DNA of 64,000 bases from Palsa-504 sp963744575 (GCA_963744575.1 CAVUUF010000020.1:1-64000), one strand, 5' to 3'. Counted from the first letter of the stretch, positions 45,112-54,883 are shown. Program-made: numbers and translations. Notes: generated by a model not told the origin, from the letters alone.

Positions 45112-46208
45112 GCAGCACGCAGATGATCGACTGGGACGTCGCCATTTCCACCGGAACCCGGTGGGCCAGGCCCGGGCCGCAGGTGAGCCTGGCCGAGGCG
45201 CGGCGGACGGTTTCAGAGCTACGCGACCTCGCCGGTGCCGTTCAGCAGCCGGTCTACGAGGTCACCGGCCTGTCCGCTACCCGTGACCACGCGCTAGGCC
45301 GGGTCGCGGTGGTGGACCGGCCAGGGTGGATAAGGGCGAACGTGGACGGCTTCCGGGTCGTGCTCGAGCCGCTGGTCGAGCAGCTCAGGGAGCGCGCGCC
45401 CGGCGGAGGATCGCGGCCGGGGTCGGTGATGACCTCGGTGGGATCCCGGGTCACCGGCATCCAGGCCGGGCTGATCCTGGCCTACCTGTCGTCCCGGGTG
45501 CTCGGCCAGTACGAGCTGTTCCTGCCGCCGGAGACCTCCCCGGTCGACGGCGAGCAGCCCGGCCGGCTCACCCTGGTGGCGCCGAACATCGTCATGGTCG
45601 AGCGCGAGCTCGGCGTCGACTCCCGCGACTTCCGGCGCTGGGTGTGCCTGCACGAGGAGACGCACCGGCTGCAGTTCACCGCGGTGCCCTGGCTGCGGGA
45701 CTACGTGCAGAGCCAGATGACCGAGTTCCTGCTCGCCTCCGAGCTCGACCCGGCGGCGATCCTGCAGCGGATCCGGTCGGCGGCCGACGCGATGGCGGGC
45801 GCGGTGCGCGGCGGCGACGGCGGCAGCCTGATCGACGCCGTGGCGACCCCGCGGCAGCGCGAGATCATGGATCGGCTAACCGCGGTGATGACGCTGGTGG
45901 AAGGGCACGGCGACTACGTCATGGACGCGGTCGGGCCGCAGGTGGTGCCCTCGGTCGAGCAGATCAGGGAGCGGTTCAACGCCCGGCGCGGCTCGACCGG
46001 CCGGATCGAGCAGACGGTCCGCCGCATCCTCGGCATCGACCTGAAGATGAAGCAGTACGCGGAGGGGTCCAGGTTCGTCCGCACGGTCGTGGACGAGGTC
46101 GGCATGGCCGCTTTCAACAAGGTCTGGACCTCGCCGGAGACGCTGCCGACCAAGGCGGAATTCGCCCGCCCGCACGACTGGGTGGAGCGGGTCGCCTCCG
46201 CTGCCTGA
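45108..46208 (+). CDS. Zinc-dependent metalloprotease-like protein (DUF2342)
   Basis: A 366-residue actinobacterial protein of the DUF2342 / F420-associated putative hydrolase family. The zinc motif HEETH is in WVCLHEETHRLQF (about residue 180). GRLTLVAPNIVMVERELGVD and KQYAEGSRFVRTVVDEVG are other conserved blocks. The GTG overlaps the dacB stop (GTGA). Its place between dacB and tilS is conserved in actinomycetes. The biochemical role is unproven. Confidence 0.88.
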   Translation: MSSTQMIDWDVAISTGTRWARPGPQVSLAEARRTVSELRDLAGAVQQPVYEVTGLSATRDHALGRVAVVDRPGWIRANVDGFRVVLEPLVEQLRERAPGGGSRPGSVMTSVGSRVTGIQAGLILAYLSSRVLGQYELFLPPETSPVDGEQPGRLTLVAPNIVMVERELGVDSRDFRRWVCLHEETHRLQFTAVPWLRDYVQSQMTEFLLASELDPAAILQRIRSAADAMAGAVRGGDGGSLIDAVATPRQREIMDRLTAVMTLVEGHGDYVMDAVGPQVVPSVEQIRERFNARRGSTGRIEQTVRRILGIDLKMKQYAEGSRFVRTVVDEVGMAAFNKVWTSPETLPTKAEFARPHDWVERVASAA

Positions 46209-46213
46209 CCGGT

Positions 46214-47236
46214 ATGGGTCCCGGCGTCGCGGTCGCCGAGGTCCGCAACGCCGTGCGGGCCTGCCTGTCCGACCTGACCGCCGGTGACCTGGTGCTGGTC
46301 GCGTGCTCCGGCGGCGCCGACTCGCTCGCGCTGGCCGCGGCCGCGGCGTTCCTGGCGCCGCGTCTTGACCTGCGGGCCGGCGGGGTGACCGTCGACCACG
46401 GGCTGCAGCCGGGCTCCGCCGAGCGCGCTATCGGCGTGGCGGGGCTGCTGGCCAAGCTCGGGCTCGACCCGGTCCGCAGCCTGGCGGTCACCGTGCCGTC
46501 CGGGGCCGGCCCGGAAGCCGCCGCCCGAGCGGCCAGGTATGGTGCCCTCGACCTGGCCGCCGAGGAGCACGCCGCGGTCGCGGTCCTGCTCGGCCACACC
46601 CTCGACGACCAGGCGGAGACCGTCCTGCTCGGGCTGGCCCGCGGATCCGGCGGCCGGTCGCTGGCCGGGATGCCGGCCCGGCGCGGCCGATACCGCCGCC
46701 CGCTGCTGGCCGCGCGCCGCGCGGTCACCGCGGCCGCGTGCGCCGAGCTGGGGCTCGAGCCCTGGCAGGACCCGCACAACCGGGACTTCCGGTTCGCCCG
46801 CGCCCGGGTGCGCCACCAGGCGCTGCCCGTGCTCGAGGCGGCGCTCGGGCCGGGCGTGGCCGAGGCGCTGGCCCGCACCGCCAGCCAGCTGCGTGCCGAC
46901 GCCGAATTCCTCGACGACCTCGCGTTCGCCGAAAGCGGACAGCTCCGCGGCCGGGCCTCGGATCCGGCCGGACCCCTTGGCCTCGACGCCGGCGGGCTGC
47001 GCGCGCTGCCCGCGGCGATCAGGACGCGGGTGCTGCGCGACGCGGCGATCATGGCGGGCTGCCCGCACGGCGCGCTCACCGCCGGGCACGTGGACCGGAT
47101 CGACGCCCTGGTCACCGGCTGGCGCGGCCAGCGCTGGGTCGACCTGCCCGGAGGAGTGCGGGCCCGGCGCCGTGATGGCAAGGTGTGGTTCAGCGGCACC
47201 GGACCAGGCGGGAGGGAATCCGTTGGACGAACGTGA
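46214..47236 (+). CDS. tilS: tRNA(Ile)-lysidine synthetase
   Basis: Modifies C34 of tRNA-Ile(CAU) to lysidine so that it reads AUA. The 340-residue protein has the N-type ATP pyrophosphatase loop VACSGGADSLALA (residues about 28-40), VTVDHGLQPGS and GHTLDDQAETVLLGLARGSGG, as expected. The ATG is 5 nt after the metalloprotease stop. It overlaps the hpt start by 14 nt. Confidence 0.92.
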   Translation: MGPGVAVAEVRNAVRACLSDLTAGDLVLVACSGGADSLALAAAAAFLAPRLDLRAGGVTVDHGLQPGSAERAIGVAGLLAKLGLDPVRSLAVTVPSGAGPEAAARAARYGALDLAAEEHAAVAVLLGHTLDDQAETVLLGLARGSGGRSLAGMPARRGRYRRPLLAARRAVTAAACAELGLEPWQDPHNRDFRFARARVRHQALPVLEAALGPGVAEALARTASQLRADAEFLDDLAFAESGQLRGRASDPAGPLGLDAGGLRALPAAIRTRVLRDAAIMAGCPHGALTAGHVDRIDALVTGWRGQRWVDLPGGVRARRRDGKVWFSGTGPGGRESVGRT

Positions 47237-47780
47237 CATGGGCGCCGAGCTGAAGCAGGTGCTGATCACGGCCGATCAGCTGCAGGCCCGCATCCGTGAG
47301 CTCGCGGCGCAGATCGACGCCGACTACGCCGGCCGCGACCTGCTGCTCATCGGCGTGCTCAAGGGCGCCGTCATGGTGATGGCCGATCTCGCCCGGGCCC
47401 TGCACCTTCCGGTGCAGATGGACTGGATGGCGATCTCGTCCTACGGCTCGGGCACCAAGTCCTCCGGCGTGGTCCGCATCCTCAAGGACCTGGACACCGA
47501 CATCACCGGCCGGCACGTGCTGATCGTCGAGGACATCGTGGACTCCGGGCTCACCCTGTCGTGGCTGGCCGGCAACCTGCGCTCGCGCGGCCCCGCGTCG
47601 CTGACGGTCTGCGCCATGCTGCGCAAGCCGGGCTCGGCCCAGATGCACGTGGACGTGGCCTACACGGGATTCGATATCGGTGATGAGTTCGTCGTGGGGT
47701 ACGGCCTTGACTATGCTCAGCGTTATCGCAACCTGCCGTTCATCGGGACGCTGGCCCCGTCGGTGTACGGGGGCGGTTAG
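47223..47780 (+). CDS. hpt: Hypoxanthine phosphoribosyltransferase
   Basis: Purine salvage enzyme, 185 residues from TTG at 47223 (GGGAGG 7 nt upstream); an internal ATG at 47238 is the alternative start. The PRPP-binding motif VLIVEDIVDSGLTLSWL is near residue 100. GVLKGAVMVMADLARAL and ISSYGSGTKSSG (flexible loop) complete the active site. Start coupled to tilS by overlap. Confidence 0.92.
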   Translation: MDERDMGAELKQVLITADQLQARIRELAAQIDADYAGRDLLLIGVLKGAVMVMADLARALHLPVQMDWMAISSYGSGTKSSGVVRILKDLDTDITGRHVLIVEDIVDSGLTLSWLAGNLRSRGPASLTVCAMLRKPGSAQMHVDVAYTGFDIGDEFVVGYGLDYAQRYRNLPFIGTLAPSVYGGG

Positions 47781-47823
47781 GTCCGGCGGACTGTGCCTAA
47801 TGGGCAGGGGAACACAATCCGCC

Positions 47824-47839
47824 AGGGAAAGCGTTCCCT
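47824..47839. terminator. Short inverted repeat after hpt
   Basis: AGGGAA-AGCG-TTCCCT forms a 6-bp stem with a 4-nt loop, 44 nt after the hpt stop and followed by TTTGC. It may attenuate transcription before ftsH or be an operator. The rest of 47781-48007 shows nothing else supported. Confidence 0.35.
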
Positions 47840-48007
47840 TTGCAGGCGCTGCGCCACGCGGTGTACCGCCTGAGTTTTACGGCTCGCGACCACTGCTGGA
47901 GCACGGGCTGCGAGAATGAGTAGGAGCATGGCCGTCCCGCCGGAGGTCGACGGGAGCGAGAGGCTGGTCAGGAGGGAACGGCCCCGGGCCGACGGGGTCG
48001 CTCATCG

Positions 48008-50059
48008 ATGGAGCTAAGGCGCTTTTTCCGAGCCCCGCTGCTGCTCATCGCGGTGGCGGTGCTGTTGTTGCTTTTCGTGCTTGACTACGCCAATTCGGGC
48101 AGCACGTACAAGCAGGTGGATACCTCGCAGATCGTCCAGCTCATCGATCAGGGTAAGGTCAAGAACGCGCTGATCGTCGACAAGAACCAGACGATCCAGA
48201 TCACGACCAAGAGCGGCCAGAACCTCGAGGCCTCCTGGGTCTCCGGCCAGGGCCTTCAGCTGGCCAATGAGCTGCAGGCCCAGGCCGATAAGGGCACCCT
48301 GAAGGACGGCTACACCGTCAACATCCCGAAGAGCAACGCCCTGCTCGACCTGATCCCGACGGCCCTCATCTACCTGGTCATCTTCCTGCTGTTCTTCTTC
48401 ATGCTGTCGCAGATGCAAGGCGGCGGCTCCCGGGTGATGAACTTCGGCAAGTCCCGGGCCAAGCTGATCACCAAGGACACCCCGAAGACGACGTTCGCCG
48501 ACGTGGCCGGCGCGGACGAGGCCATCGAGGAACTCCAGGAGATCAAGGAGTTCCTGCAGACCCCGGCCAAGTTCCAGGCCATCGGGGCCAAGATCCCCAA
48601 GGGCGTGCTGCTGTACGGGCCGCCGGGCACCGGCAAGACCCTGCTGGCCCGGGCCGTGGCCGGCGAGGCGGGCGTGCCGTTCTACTCGATCTCCGGCTCG
48701 GACTTCGTGGAGATGTTCGTCGGTGTCGGCGCGTCCCGGGTCCGCGACCTGTTCGAGCAGGCCAAGGCCAACGCCCCGGCGATCGTGTTCGTGGACGAGA
48801 TCGACGCCGTGGGTCGGCATCGCGGGGCCGGCCTCGGCGGCGGGCACGACGAGCGCGAGCAGACGCTGAACCAGATGCTGGTCGAGCTGGACGGCTTCGA
48901 CACCAAGGGCGGCGTCATCGTGATCGCCGCCACCAACCGGCCCGACATCCTCGACCCGGCGCTGCTGCGCCCGGGCCGGTTCGACCGGCAGATCGTGGTG
49001 GCCCAGCCCGACCTGGCCGGCCGCAAGGGCATCCTGAAGGTGCATGCCCGGGGCAAGCCCATCGCCCCCGGCGCCGACCTCGACATCATCGCCCGCCGAA
49101 CCCCCGGCTTCACCGGCGCCGACCTGGCCAACGTGATCAACGAGGGCGCGCTGCTGACCGCGCGGTCCAACGGCAAGCAGATCACGATGGAGGCGCTCGA
49201 GGAGGCCATCGACCGGGTCATGGCGGGCCCGGAGCGCAAGAGCGTGCTGCTCTCGGAGAAGGAGCGGAAGGTCATCGCCTACCACGAGGGCGGCCACGCG
49301 CTGGTCGGCCACGCGATGCCGCACGCCGATCCGGTGCACAAGGTGACGATCATCCCGCGCGGCCGGGCGCTCGGCTACACCAGCGCGCTGCCGACTGAGG
49401 ACAAGTTCCTGGTCACCCGGGCCGAGATGCTCGACCAGCTTGCCATGCTGCTCGGCGGGCGGACCGCCGAGGAGCTGATCTTCCACGAGCCGACCACCGG
49501 TGCCGCCAACGACATCGACAAGGCCACCCAGATCGCCCGCGGCATGATCACCGAGTACGGCATGAGCGAGCGGCTGGGCGCGCGCAAGTTCGGCAACGGG
49601 GACGGCGAGCCGTTCCTCGGCCGGGAGATGACGCACAGCCGTGACTACTCCGAGGAGATCGCCTCCTCCATCGACGAGGAGATCCGCCGCCTGATCGAGT
49701 CCGCCCACGACGAGGCCTGGGAAGTCCTGACCGAGTACCGCGACGTGCTCGACGCGCTGGTGCTCCGCCTGCTGGACAAGGAGACGGTGTCCAGGCAAGA
49801 GGTCCTGGAGATCTTCGCGACGGTGCAGAAGCGGCCGTCCCGCGGCTCGTACACGGGCTACGGCAAGCGGCTGCCCTCGGACCGCCCGCCGGTGCTCTCG
49901 CCCAAGGAGCTCGCCCTGGCGGCCGCCGACGGCGGCGCGGGCAACGGCAACATGGCGCTGCCGGCCAACGGCCAGTCCTTCGGCTTCAATCCCGGCGCCG
50001 CGGGCCAGCCGGGCGGCTACGGCGAGCCCACCGACGACGTACCCAGCGACAGCGGATGA
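48008..50059 (+). CDS. ftsH: ATP-dependent zinc metalloprotease FtsH
   Basis: Membrane AAA+ protease that removes damaged or regulatory proteins. The 683 residues include two helices (LLLIAVAVLLLLFVLDY near 15-31 and LIPTALIYLVIFLLFFFML near 117-135). Walker A is GPPGTGKT near 203, Walker B IVFVDEIDAVG near 260, the second region of homology RPDILDPALLRPGRFDR near 315, and the zinc site HEGGH near 427. The Gly/Pro-rich C-terminal tail is typical of actinobacteria. It overlaps folE by 4 nt. Confidence 0.96.
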   Translation: MELRRFFRAPLLLIAVAVLLLLFVLDYANSGSTYKQVDTSQIVQLIDQGKVKNALIVDKNQTIQITTKSGQNLEASWVSGQGLQLANELQAQADKGTLKDGYTVNIPKSNALLDLIPTALIYLVIFLLFFFMLSQMQGGGSRVMNFGKSRAKLITKDTPKTTFADVAGADEAIEELQEIKEFLQTPAKFQAIGAKIPKGVLLYGPPGTGKTLLARAVAGEAGVPFYSISGSDFVEMFVGVGASRVRDLFEQAKANAPAIVFVDEIDAVGRHRGAGLGGGHDEREQTLNQMLVELDGFDTKGGVIVIAATNRPDILDPALLRPGRFDRQIVVAQPDLAGRKGILKVHARGKPIAPGADLDIIARRTPGFTGADLANVINEGALLTARSNGKQITMEALEEAIDRVMAGPERKSVLLSEKERKVIAYHEGGHALVGHAMPHADPVHKVTIIPRGRALGYTSALPTEDKFLVTRAEMLDQLAMLLGGRTAEELIFHEPTTGAANDIDKATQIARGMITEYGMSERLGARKFGNGDGEPFLGREMTHSRDYSEEIASSIDEEIRRLIESAHDEAWEVLTEYRDVLDALVLRLLDKETVSRQEVLEIFATVQKRPSRGSYTGYGKRLPSDRPPVLSPKELALAAADGGAGNGNMALPANGQSFGFNPGAAGQPGGYGEPTDDVPSDSG

Positions 50060-50679
50060 CGGAGGCCGTTCCGGCCCCGGAGGACGTGTCGCCGCCCGGG
50101 GCCGGTACTGATTTCGACCTGCCGCGCATCGAGCGCGCGGTCCGGGAGATCCTGCTCGCGGTCGGCGAGGACCCCGAGCGCGACGGCCTGCGCGACACCC
50201 CGGCCAGGGTCGCGCGGGCCTACGCCGAACAGTTCGCCGGGCTACGGCAGCACCCGCAGGACGTGCTCACCACCGTCTTCGACGCGGACCACGACGAGAT
50301 GGTCATCGTCCGCGACATCGAGCTGTACGGGACCTGCGAGCATCACCTGGTCCCGTTCATCGGCGTCGCCCACATCGGGTACATCCCGAACACCAAGGGC
50401 CAGATCACCGGCCTGTCCAAGCTGGCCAGGCTGGTCGACGTGTACGCGCGGCGGCCCCAGGTGCAGGAGCGGATGACCAGCCAGATCGCCGACGCCCTGG
50501 TCGGCTCGCTGGACCCGCGCGGGGTCGTGGTGGTCATCGAGGCCGAGCACCTGTGCATGACCATGCGCGGGGTGCGCAAGCCGGGAGCGCGGACGGTGAC
50601 CTCGGCGGTGCGCGGCGCCTTCCGGGAGAGCGACGTCACCCGGGCCGAGGCGATGAGCCTCATTTACGGGCGGCACTGA
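50056..50679 (+). CDS. folE: GTP cyclohydrolase I
   Basis: First step of folate synthesis, GTP to dihydroneopterin triphosphate. The 207-residue protein has the zinc/catalytic motif YGTCEHHLVPFIG (about residue 91), HIGYIPNTKGQITGLSKLARLVD and EAEHLCMTMRGVRKPGA, with the second zinc Cys. The ATG overlaps the ftsH stop. folP and folK follow about 2 kb later. Confidence 0.95.
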   Translation: MTEAVPAPEDVSPPGAGTDFDLPRIERAVREILLAVGEDPERDGLRDTPARVARAYAEQFAGLRQHPQDVLTTVFDADHDEMVIVRDIELYGTCEHHLVPFIGVAHIGYIPNTKGQITGLSKLARLVDVYARRPQVQERMTSQIADALVGSLDPRGVVVVIEAEHLCMTMRGVRKPGARTVTSAVRGAFRESDVTRAEAMSLIYGRH

Positions 50680-50842
50680 ACTGAAACGTTTCCCGCGGCG
50701 TCTCATTGGGTAGACAGGCGGGCCATCGGTGCTCGCGGGGGGACCGCAAACGCGAAATTCCGGTATTTCCGGGGCGTCTCGCCGACTCCGTCCCGTTAGC
50801 CGAGACCTTTGCCTACCCTTGGGGAGGTACCGTGAGTGCAGG

Positions 50843-52747
50843 ATGCGAGGCGGCGCGGTGACCACGCTGACCGATCGTGCTCTAGGGCCTGATAAGAAAG
50901 CTGCCGAGATGAGCGACAGCGACGACGCTGGATCCGCGGACCGGGCGAGCACAGCTTGGGCCAAGGCCGGCGGTATCCAGGCTCCGGCCGGATCCCCAAG
51001 CCCCGCTGACCACCAGCGCCGCGCCTGGGTACCCGGCACGGCGGCGTTGCTGACCGCGCTGATCGGCCTCTCGGACATCCTCAACATCTTCCGGCCCGAC
51101 CTGGCAAACCGGCTGCACAAGTTCGCCTACATGGTCCCGGGGACGCTGACCACCGTGGCCCGCAGTGCCGACGTCCTCATCGGGCTGATGCTGCTGATGC
51201 TGGCGCACGGCCTGCGCCGCCGGAAGCGGCGCGCCTGGCAGGCGGTGTCCGCGCTGCTGGCCTTCGACATCGCCATCCACTTCCTGCACGCGCAGCGGAT
51301 TCCCACCGCCGTCGTCTCGCTGGTGCTGCTCATCGCGCTGCTCTACTTCCGGGACGAGTTCTACGCCGAGGGCGATCCGCGCACCCGGTGGCGGGCGCTA
51401 TGGGTCCTCGGCGGCCTGATCGTGGCCGACGTCGTCATCGGCCTGACCTACATCCTGCTGGCCCGGGGGCTGGCCGAGGACTACTCGTTCGTCCAGCGGG
51501 TGCAGGAGGTGGTCTACGGCCTGATTGGGGTATCCGGTCCGGTGCAGTGGGCGCCGGAGGCCCGCGGAGACCTGTTCAACATCTTCACCAGCGCGCTCGG
51601 CCTGTTCACCGTCATCGTCGCCGCGTACCTGTTCCTGCGCCCGGCCGAGCCCCGGGCCAGGCTGGGCGGCGCGGACGCGGCCCGGGTCAGGGAGCTGCTG
51701 GGACGGCACGGGGACCGGGACTCGCTCGGCTACTTCGCGCTGCGCGACGACAAGAGCGTGATCTGGTCGCCCACCGGCAAGGCCTGCGTCTGCTACCGCG
51801 TGGTCTCCGGCGTAATGCTGGCCAGCGGCGACCCGATCGGCGACCCGGAGGCCTGGCCCGGCGCGATCGGCCCGTTCCTGGACGAGGCGGCGCGGCACGC
51901 CTGGAGGCCGGCCGTGATGGGATGCAGCGAACTGGGCGCGGAGGTGTGGTGCCGCGAGGGTGGCCTGACCGCGCTCGAACTCGGCGACGAGGCGCTCGTG
52001 CACGTGGCCGACTTCAGCCTGTCCGGCCGGTCGATGCGGAACGTCAGGCAGATGGTCAACCGGGTGGCCAAGCACGGCTACACCGCCGAGGTCCGCCGGG
52101 TCGGCGAGATACCGCGGCGGGAACTCGACGCCATCGTCAAGGCCGCCGACTCCTGGCGCGGCAGCCATACCGAGCGCGGCTTCTCCATGGCCCTGGGCCG
52201 GATCGGCGCGCCCGGCGACGAGGACTGCGTACTCGTCACCGCGACCGAGAACGGGGTCATCCGCGCGGTCCTGCAGCTCGTCCCCTGGGGCGCCGACGGC
52301 CTGTCGCTCGACCTGATGCGGCGGGACAAGGGCGCCCAGCCCGGGCTGAACGACTTCCTGATCGTGGAGACCATCAAGGCCGCCCCCGGCCTCGGCGTGA
52401 AGCGCATCTCGCTGAACTTCGCCGTGTTCCGGGCCGCGCTCCAGCGCGGCGAGCGGATCGGCGCGGGCCCGGTGCTGCGGGCCTGGCGCTCGGTGCTCAT
52501 CTTCGCCTCCAAGTGGTTCCAGATCGAGTCGCTGTACAAGTTCAACGCCAAGTTCTGCCCCGTCTGGGAGCCGCGCTTCTTCATCTTCCCGAGCTCCAAG
52601 GACGCGCCCAGGATCGCGCTGGCCGCGCTCGAGGCGGAGGCGTTCCTGGTCTGGCCGCGGCTCGGGTTGCGCCGGATCGCCCGCAAGCTCGGCCTGGGCA
52701 AGCTCAAGCGGCGGCAGCGGCGCCGGGAGCCGGTGCCCCAGCGGTGA
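50843..52747 (+). CDS. Phosphatidylglycerol lysyltransferase-domain (MprF/DUF2156-like) membrane protein
   Basis: A 634-residue protein. Its N-terminal part has about six membrane helices (AALLTALIGLSDIL, VLIGLMLLMLAHG, VVSLVLLIALLYF, LIVADVVIGLTYILL, ALGLFTVIVAAYLFL). A cytosolic DUF2156 double-GNAT domain follows (DSLGYFALRDDKSVIWSPTGKA, VMLASGDPIGDPEAW, RNVRQMVNRVAKHGY, FLIVETIKAAPGLGVKRISLNFAVFR). It matches the MprF half of LysX. No lysyl-tRNA synthetase domain is attached. Likely aminoacylates phosphatidylglycerol, altering surface charge. The ATG at 50843 is tentative (GTG at 50858 also fits). The stop overlaps folP. Confidence 0.82.
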   Translation: MRGGAVTTLTDRALGPDKKAAEMSDSDDAGSADRASTAWAKAGGIQAPAGSPSPADHQRRAWVPGTAALLTALIGLSDILNIFRPDLANRLHKFAYMVPGTLTTVARSADVLIGLMLLMLAHGLRRRKRRAWQAVSALLAFDIAIHFLHAQRIPTAVVSLVLLIALLYFRDEFYAEGDPRTRWRALWVLGGLIVADVVIGLTYILLARGLAEDYSFVQRVQEVVYGLIGVSGPVQWAPEARGDLFNIFTSALGLFTVIVAAYLFLRPAEPRARLGGADAARVRELLGRHGDRDSLGYFALRDDKSVIWSPTGKACVCYRVVSGVMLASGDPIGDPEAWPGAIGPFLDEAARHAWRPAVMGCSELGAEVWCREGGLTALELGDEALVHVADFSLSGRSMRNVRQMVNRVAKHGYTAEVRRVGEIPRRELDAIVKAADSWRGSHTERGFSMALGRIGAPGDEDCVLVTATENGVIRAVLQLVPWGADGLSLDLMRRDKGAQPGLNDFLIVETIKAAPGLGVKRISLNFAVFRAALQRGERIGAGPVLRAWRSVLIFASKWFQIESLYKFNAKFCPVWEPRFFIFPSSKDAPRIALAALEAEAFLVWPRLGLRRIARKLGLGKLKRRQRRREPVPQR

Positions 52748-53637
52748 CGCGGCTACCCGGATTGCCGCGCGCGGACCGGTGCCTGGTCATGGGCGTGGTG
52801 AACGTCACGCCGGACTCGTTCTCCGACGGCGGCCAGTGGTACGGGGCGGACGCGGCCATCGGGCACGGCCGGGACCTGGCCGCGCAGGGCGCGGACATCG
52901 TGGACGTGGGCGGCGAGTCCACCCGGCCCGGGGCCCAGCGCATCGGTGAGGAAGAGGAACTGCGCCGGATCGGGCCGGTGGTCACCGAACTGGTCCGGGC
53001 CGGGCTGCCGGTCTCCATCGACACCATGCGCGCCCGGGTGGCGGAGTTCGCGCTCGACGCGGGGGTGCAGCTGGTCAACGACGTGAGTGGCGGCCTGGCC
53101 GACCCGGACATGCCCCGCCTGGTGGCCGCGGCCGGCGTCGGCTACGTCGTCATGCACTGGCGCGGCCACAGCCGGGACATGTACTCCCGCGCGGTCTACG
53201 CCGACGTGGTGGCCGAGGTCCGCGACGAACTGGCCCGGCGGGTGGACGCGGTGGTGCACGCCGGGGTGGATCCCGGGTGCATCGTGCTCGATCCCGGCCT
53301 GGGGTTCGGCAAGCGGCCGGAGCACAACTGGCCGCTGCTGACCCACCTGGCCGAGCTGGGCACGCTCGCCGGGGGCACCTTCCCGGTCCTGGTCGGTGCC
53401 TCGCGCAAGCGCTTCCTGGGCAACCTGCTGGCCGGCCCGGACGGCACGCCGCGGCCGTTCGAGGACTGCGACGCGGCCACGGTGGCGGCCACGGCCCTCG
53501 CTGCCGCGGCCGGCGCCTGGTGCGTGCGGGTGCACCAGGTGCCGGCGAACGCGGACGCCGTGCGCGTCGCGGCCACCTGGCGGGACGCCGCCGGGAAGAG
53601 CACGGCCGCTACGCTGCCGGTCACCGGCCCGTCCTGA
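52744..53637 (+). CDS. folP: Dihydropteroate synthase
   Basis: Condenses dihydropterin pyrophosphate with p-aminobenzoate; the sulfonamide target. The 297-residue TIM barrel has VMGVVNVTPDSFSDGG (residues about 15-30), DVGGESTRPGA, NDVSGG, LDPGLGFGK and VGASRKRFLG. The GTG start overlaps the previous stop (GTGA). folK begins 2 nt after its stop; the folB gene normally between them in actinomycetes is missing. Confidence 0.94.
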   Translation: MTRLPGLPRADRCLVMGVVNVTPDSFSDGGQWYGADAAIGHGRDLAAQGADIVDVGGESTRPGAQRIGEEEELRRIGPVVTELVRAGLPVSIDTMRARVAEFALDAGVQLVNDVSGGLADPDMPRLVAAAGVGYVVMHWRGHSRDMYSRAVYADVVAEVRDELARRVDAVVHAGVDPGCIVLDPGLGFGKRPEHNWPLLTHLAELGTLAGGTFPVLVGASRKRFLGNLLAGPDGTPRPFEDCDAATVAATALAAAAGAWCVRVHQVPANADAVRVAATWRDAAGKSTAATLPVTGPS

Positions 53638-53639
53638 TC

Positions 53640-54149
53640 ATGCGCCGCCGCGTGGTGCTCTCGGTCGGGAGCAACCTGGGTGACCGGCTGGGTACCCTGC
53701 AAGGATGCGTGCAAGCCATCGGCGGCCTTCCGGATACTGACATGCTGGCCATCTCGCCCGTCTACGAGACCGACCCGGTCGGCGGCCCGGCGCAGCCCGG
53801 CTACCTGAACGCCGTGCTGGTGATCGGGACCAGCCTGGAGCCGCATGACCTGCTCGCGGCGACCCAGCGGATCGAGGCGGACTTCGGCCGGGTCAGGAAG
53901 GAACGGTTCGGGCCCCGTACCCTCGACATCGACGTGATCAGCTACCCGGGAGAAAACAGCGACGACCCGGTGCTCATCCTGCCCCACCCGCGCGCGCACG
54001 AGCGCGCGTTCGTCCTCGCGCCCTGGCTCGACGTCGACGCCGGGGCCAGCCTGCCCGGCCGCGGCCCGGTCGCGGACCTGCTCGGCCGGCTCGGCCGCGG
54101 CGGCGTCCGGCGCCGGCCGGACCTGGTGCTGACGGCCGGGACGTCATGA
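53640..54149 (+). CDS. folK: 6-hydroxymethyl-dihydropterin pyrophosphokinase
   Basis: A 169-residue enzyme. LSVGSNLGDRLGTLQ at the start, VYETDPVGGPAQPGYLNAV and FGPRTLDIDVI (metal-binding Asp pair) are the HPPK signature blocks. RAHERAFVLAPWLDVD near the end is also conserved. The ATG at 53640 follows the folP TGA and the stop overlaps the DUF3180 gene, so it is translated within the same operon. Confidence 0.93.
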   Translation: MRRRVVLSVGSNLGDRLGTLQGCVQAIGGLPDTDMLAISPVYETDPVGGPAQPGYLNAVLVIGTSLEPHDLLAATQRIEADFGRVRKERFGPRTLDIDVISYPGENSDDPVLILPHPRAHERAFVLAPWLDVDAGASLPGRGPVADLLGRLGRGGVRRRPDLVLTAGTS

Positions 54150-54619
54150 GGCCGACCCGGGTATCGACGCTAGTCGTGGTGGCCGTGGTCTGCGCGGCGC
54201 TGACCTGGGTGCTGCTGCGGTCGGTGTACCAGCACCTGCCGCCGCTGCCCTGGACCGGGGTGCCCGCGCTGCTGATCGCCGCGCTGGCCGAGGCCTGGAC
54301 CGGCCGTGACCTGAAGGCGCGGATCGCCGGGAAGCGCGGCCTGAAGCCGGTGGCGCCGCTGTTCGTGTCGCGGATGGTGGCCCTGGCCAAGGCCAGCTCG
54401 CTGGCGGCGGCGATCATCGCCGGCCTGGCGGCGGGCTTCGACATCTACCTGAGCGGCTCGCTGGCCGCCACCGTGCCGCGCCAGGATGCGCTCGCCGCAG
54501 CGGTGACCTTCGCCGCCGCCGTGGTGCTCGCCTGCGCCGCGCTGTACCTCGAGTACTGCTGCCGGGTGCCGGGCGACCCGGACGGCGACCAGTCCCAGGC
54601 CGCCAGGCCGGACCACTGA
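54146..54619 (+). CDS. DUF3180 membrane protein
   Basis: A 157-residue actinobacterial membrane protein with four helices (TLVVVAVVCAALTWVLL, VPALLIAALAEAW, ALAKASSLAAAIIAGLAAG, AAVTFAAAVVLACAALYLEY) and conserved VSRMVALAKASSLAAA. It follows folK in many actinomycetes. Function unknown. The start overlaps folK (ATGA). Confidence 0.85.
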   Translation: MRPTRVSTLVVVAVVCAALTWVLLRSVYQHLPPLPWTGVPALLIAALAEAWTGRDLKARIAGKRGLKPVAPLFVSRMVALAKASSLAAAIIAGLAAGFDIYLSGSLAATVPRQDALAAAVTFAAAVVLACAALYLEYCCRVPGDPDGDQSQAARPDH

Positions 54620-54763
54620 ACCGGCGGGTTCGGGGTGCTCGCGGTGCACGCCGGGTACCCGGCCGCCTTCGCGCTGACCGCGGCGGTGCTGCCGGCGGTG
54701 CTGGCCGCCGCCGGGCGGCTCCGGCCGCGGGGCACCGGGCCGGCGCCGGGGCACGCGGCATAG
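54620..54763 (+). pseudogene. MFS transporter C-terminal remnant
   Basis: Immediately after the DUF3180 stop the same frame stays open for 47 codons without a start: GGFGVLAVHAGYPAAFALTAAVLPAVLAA, then RLRPRGTG and TAG. This looks like the last helix and tail of a major-facilitator transporter. Everything upstream of it is gone. Confidence 0.5.
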
Positions 54764-54883
54764 CCCGTTCGGCATAATCTCTGACCCGAACGGCCCGGGT
54801 ACCAGCCCGCCCGTCACCACCCGCCCCATGGGCGCCCTTATCCTGGTCACGCACGTCCGGTACCCGCCGAGGACTGGAACGAG

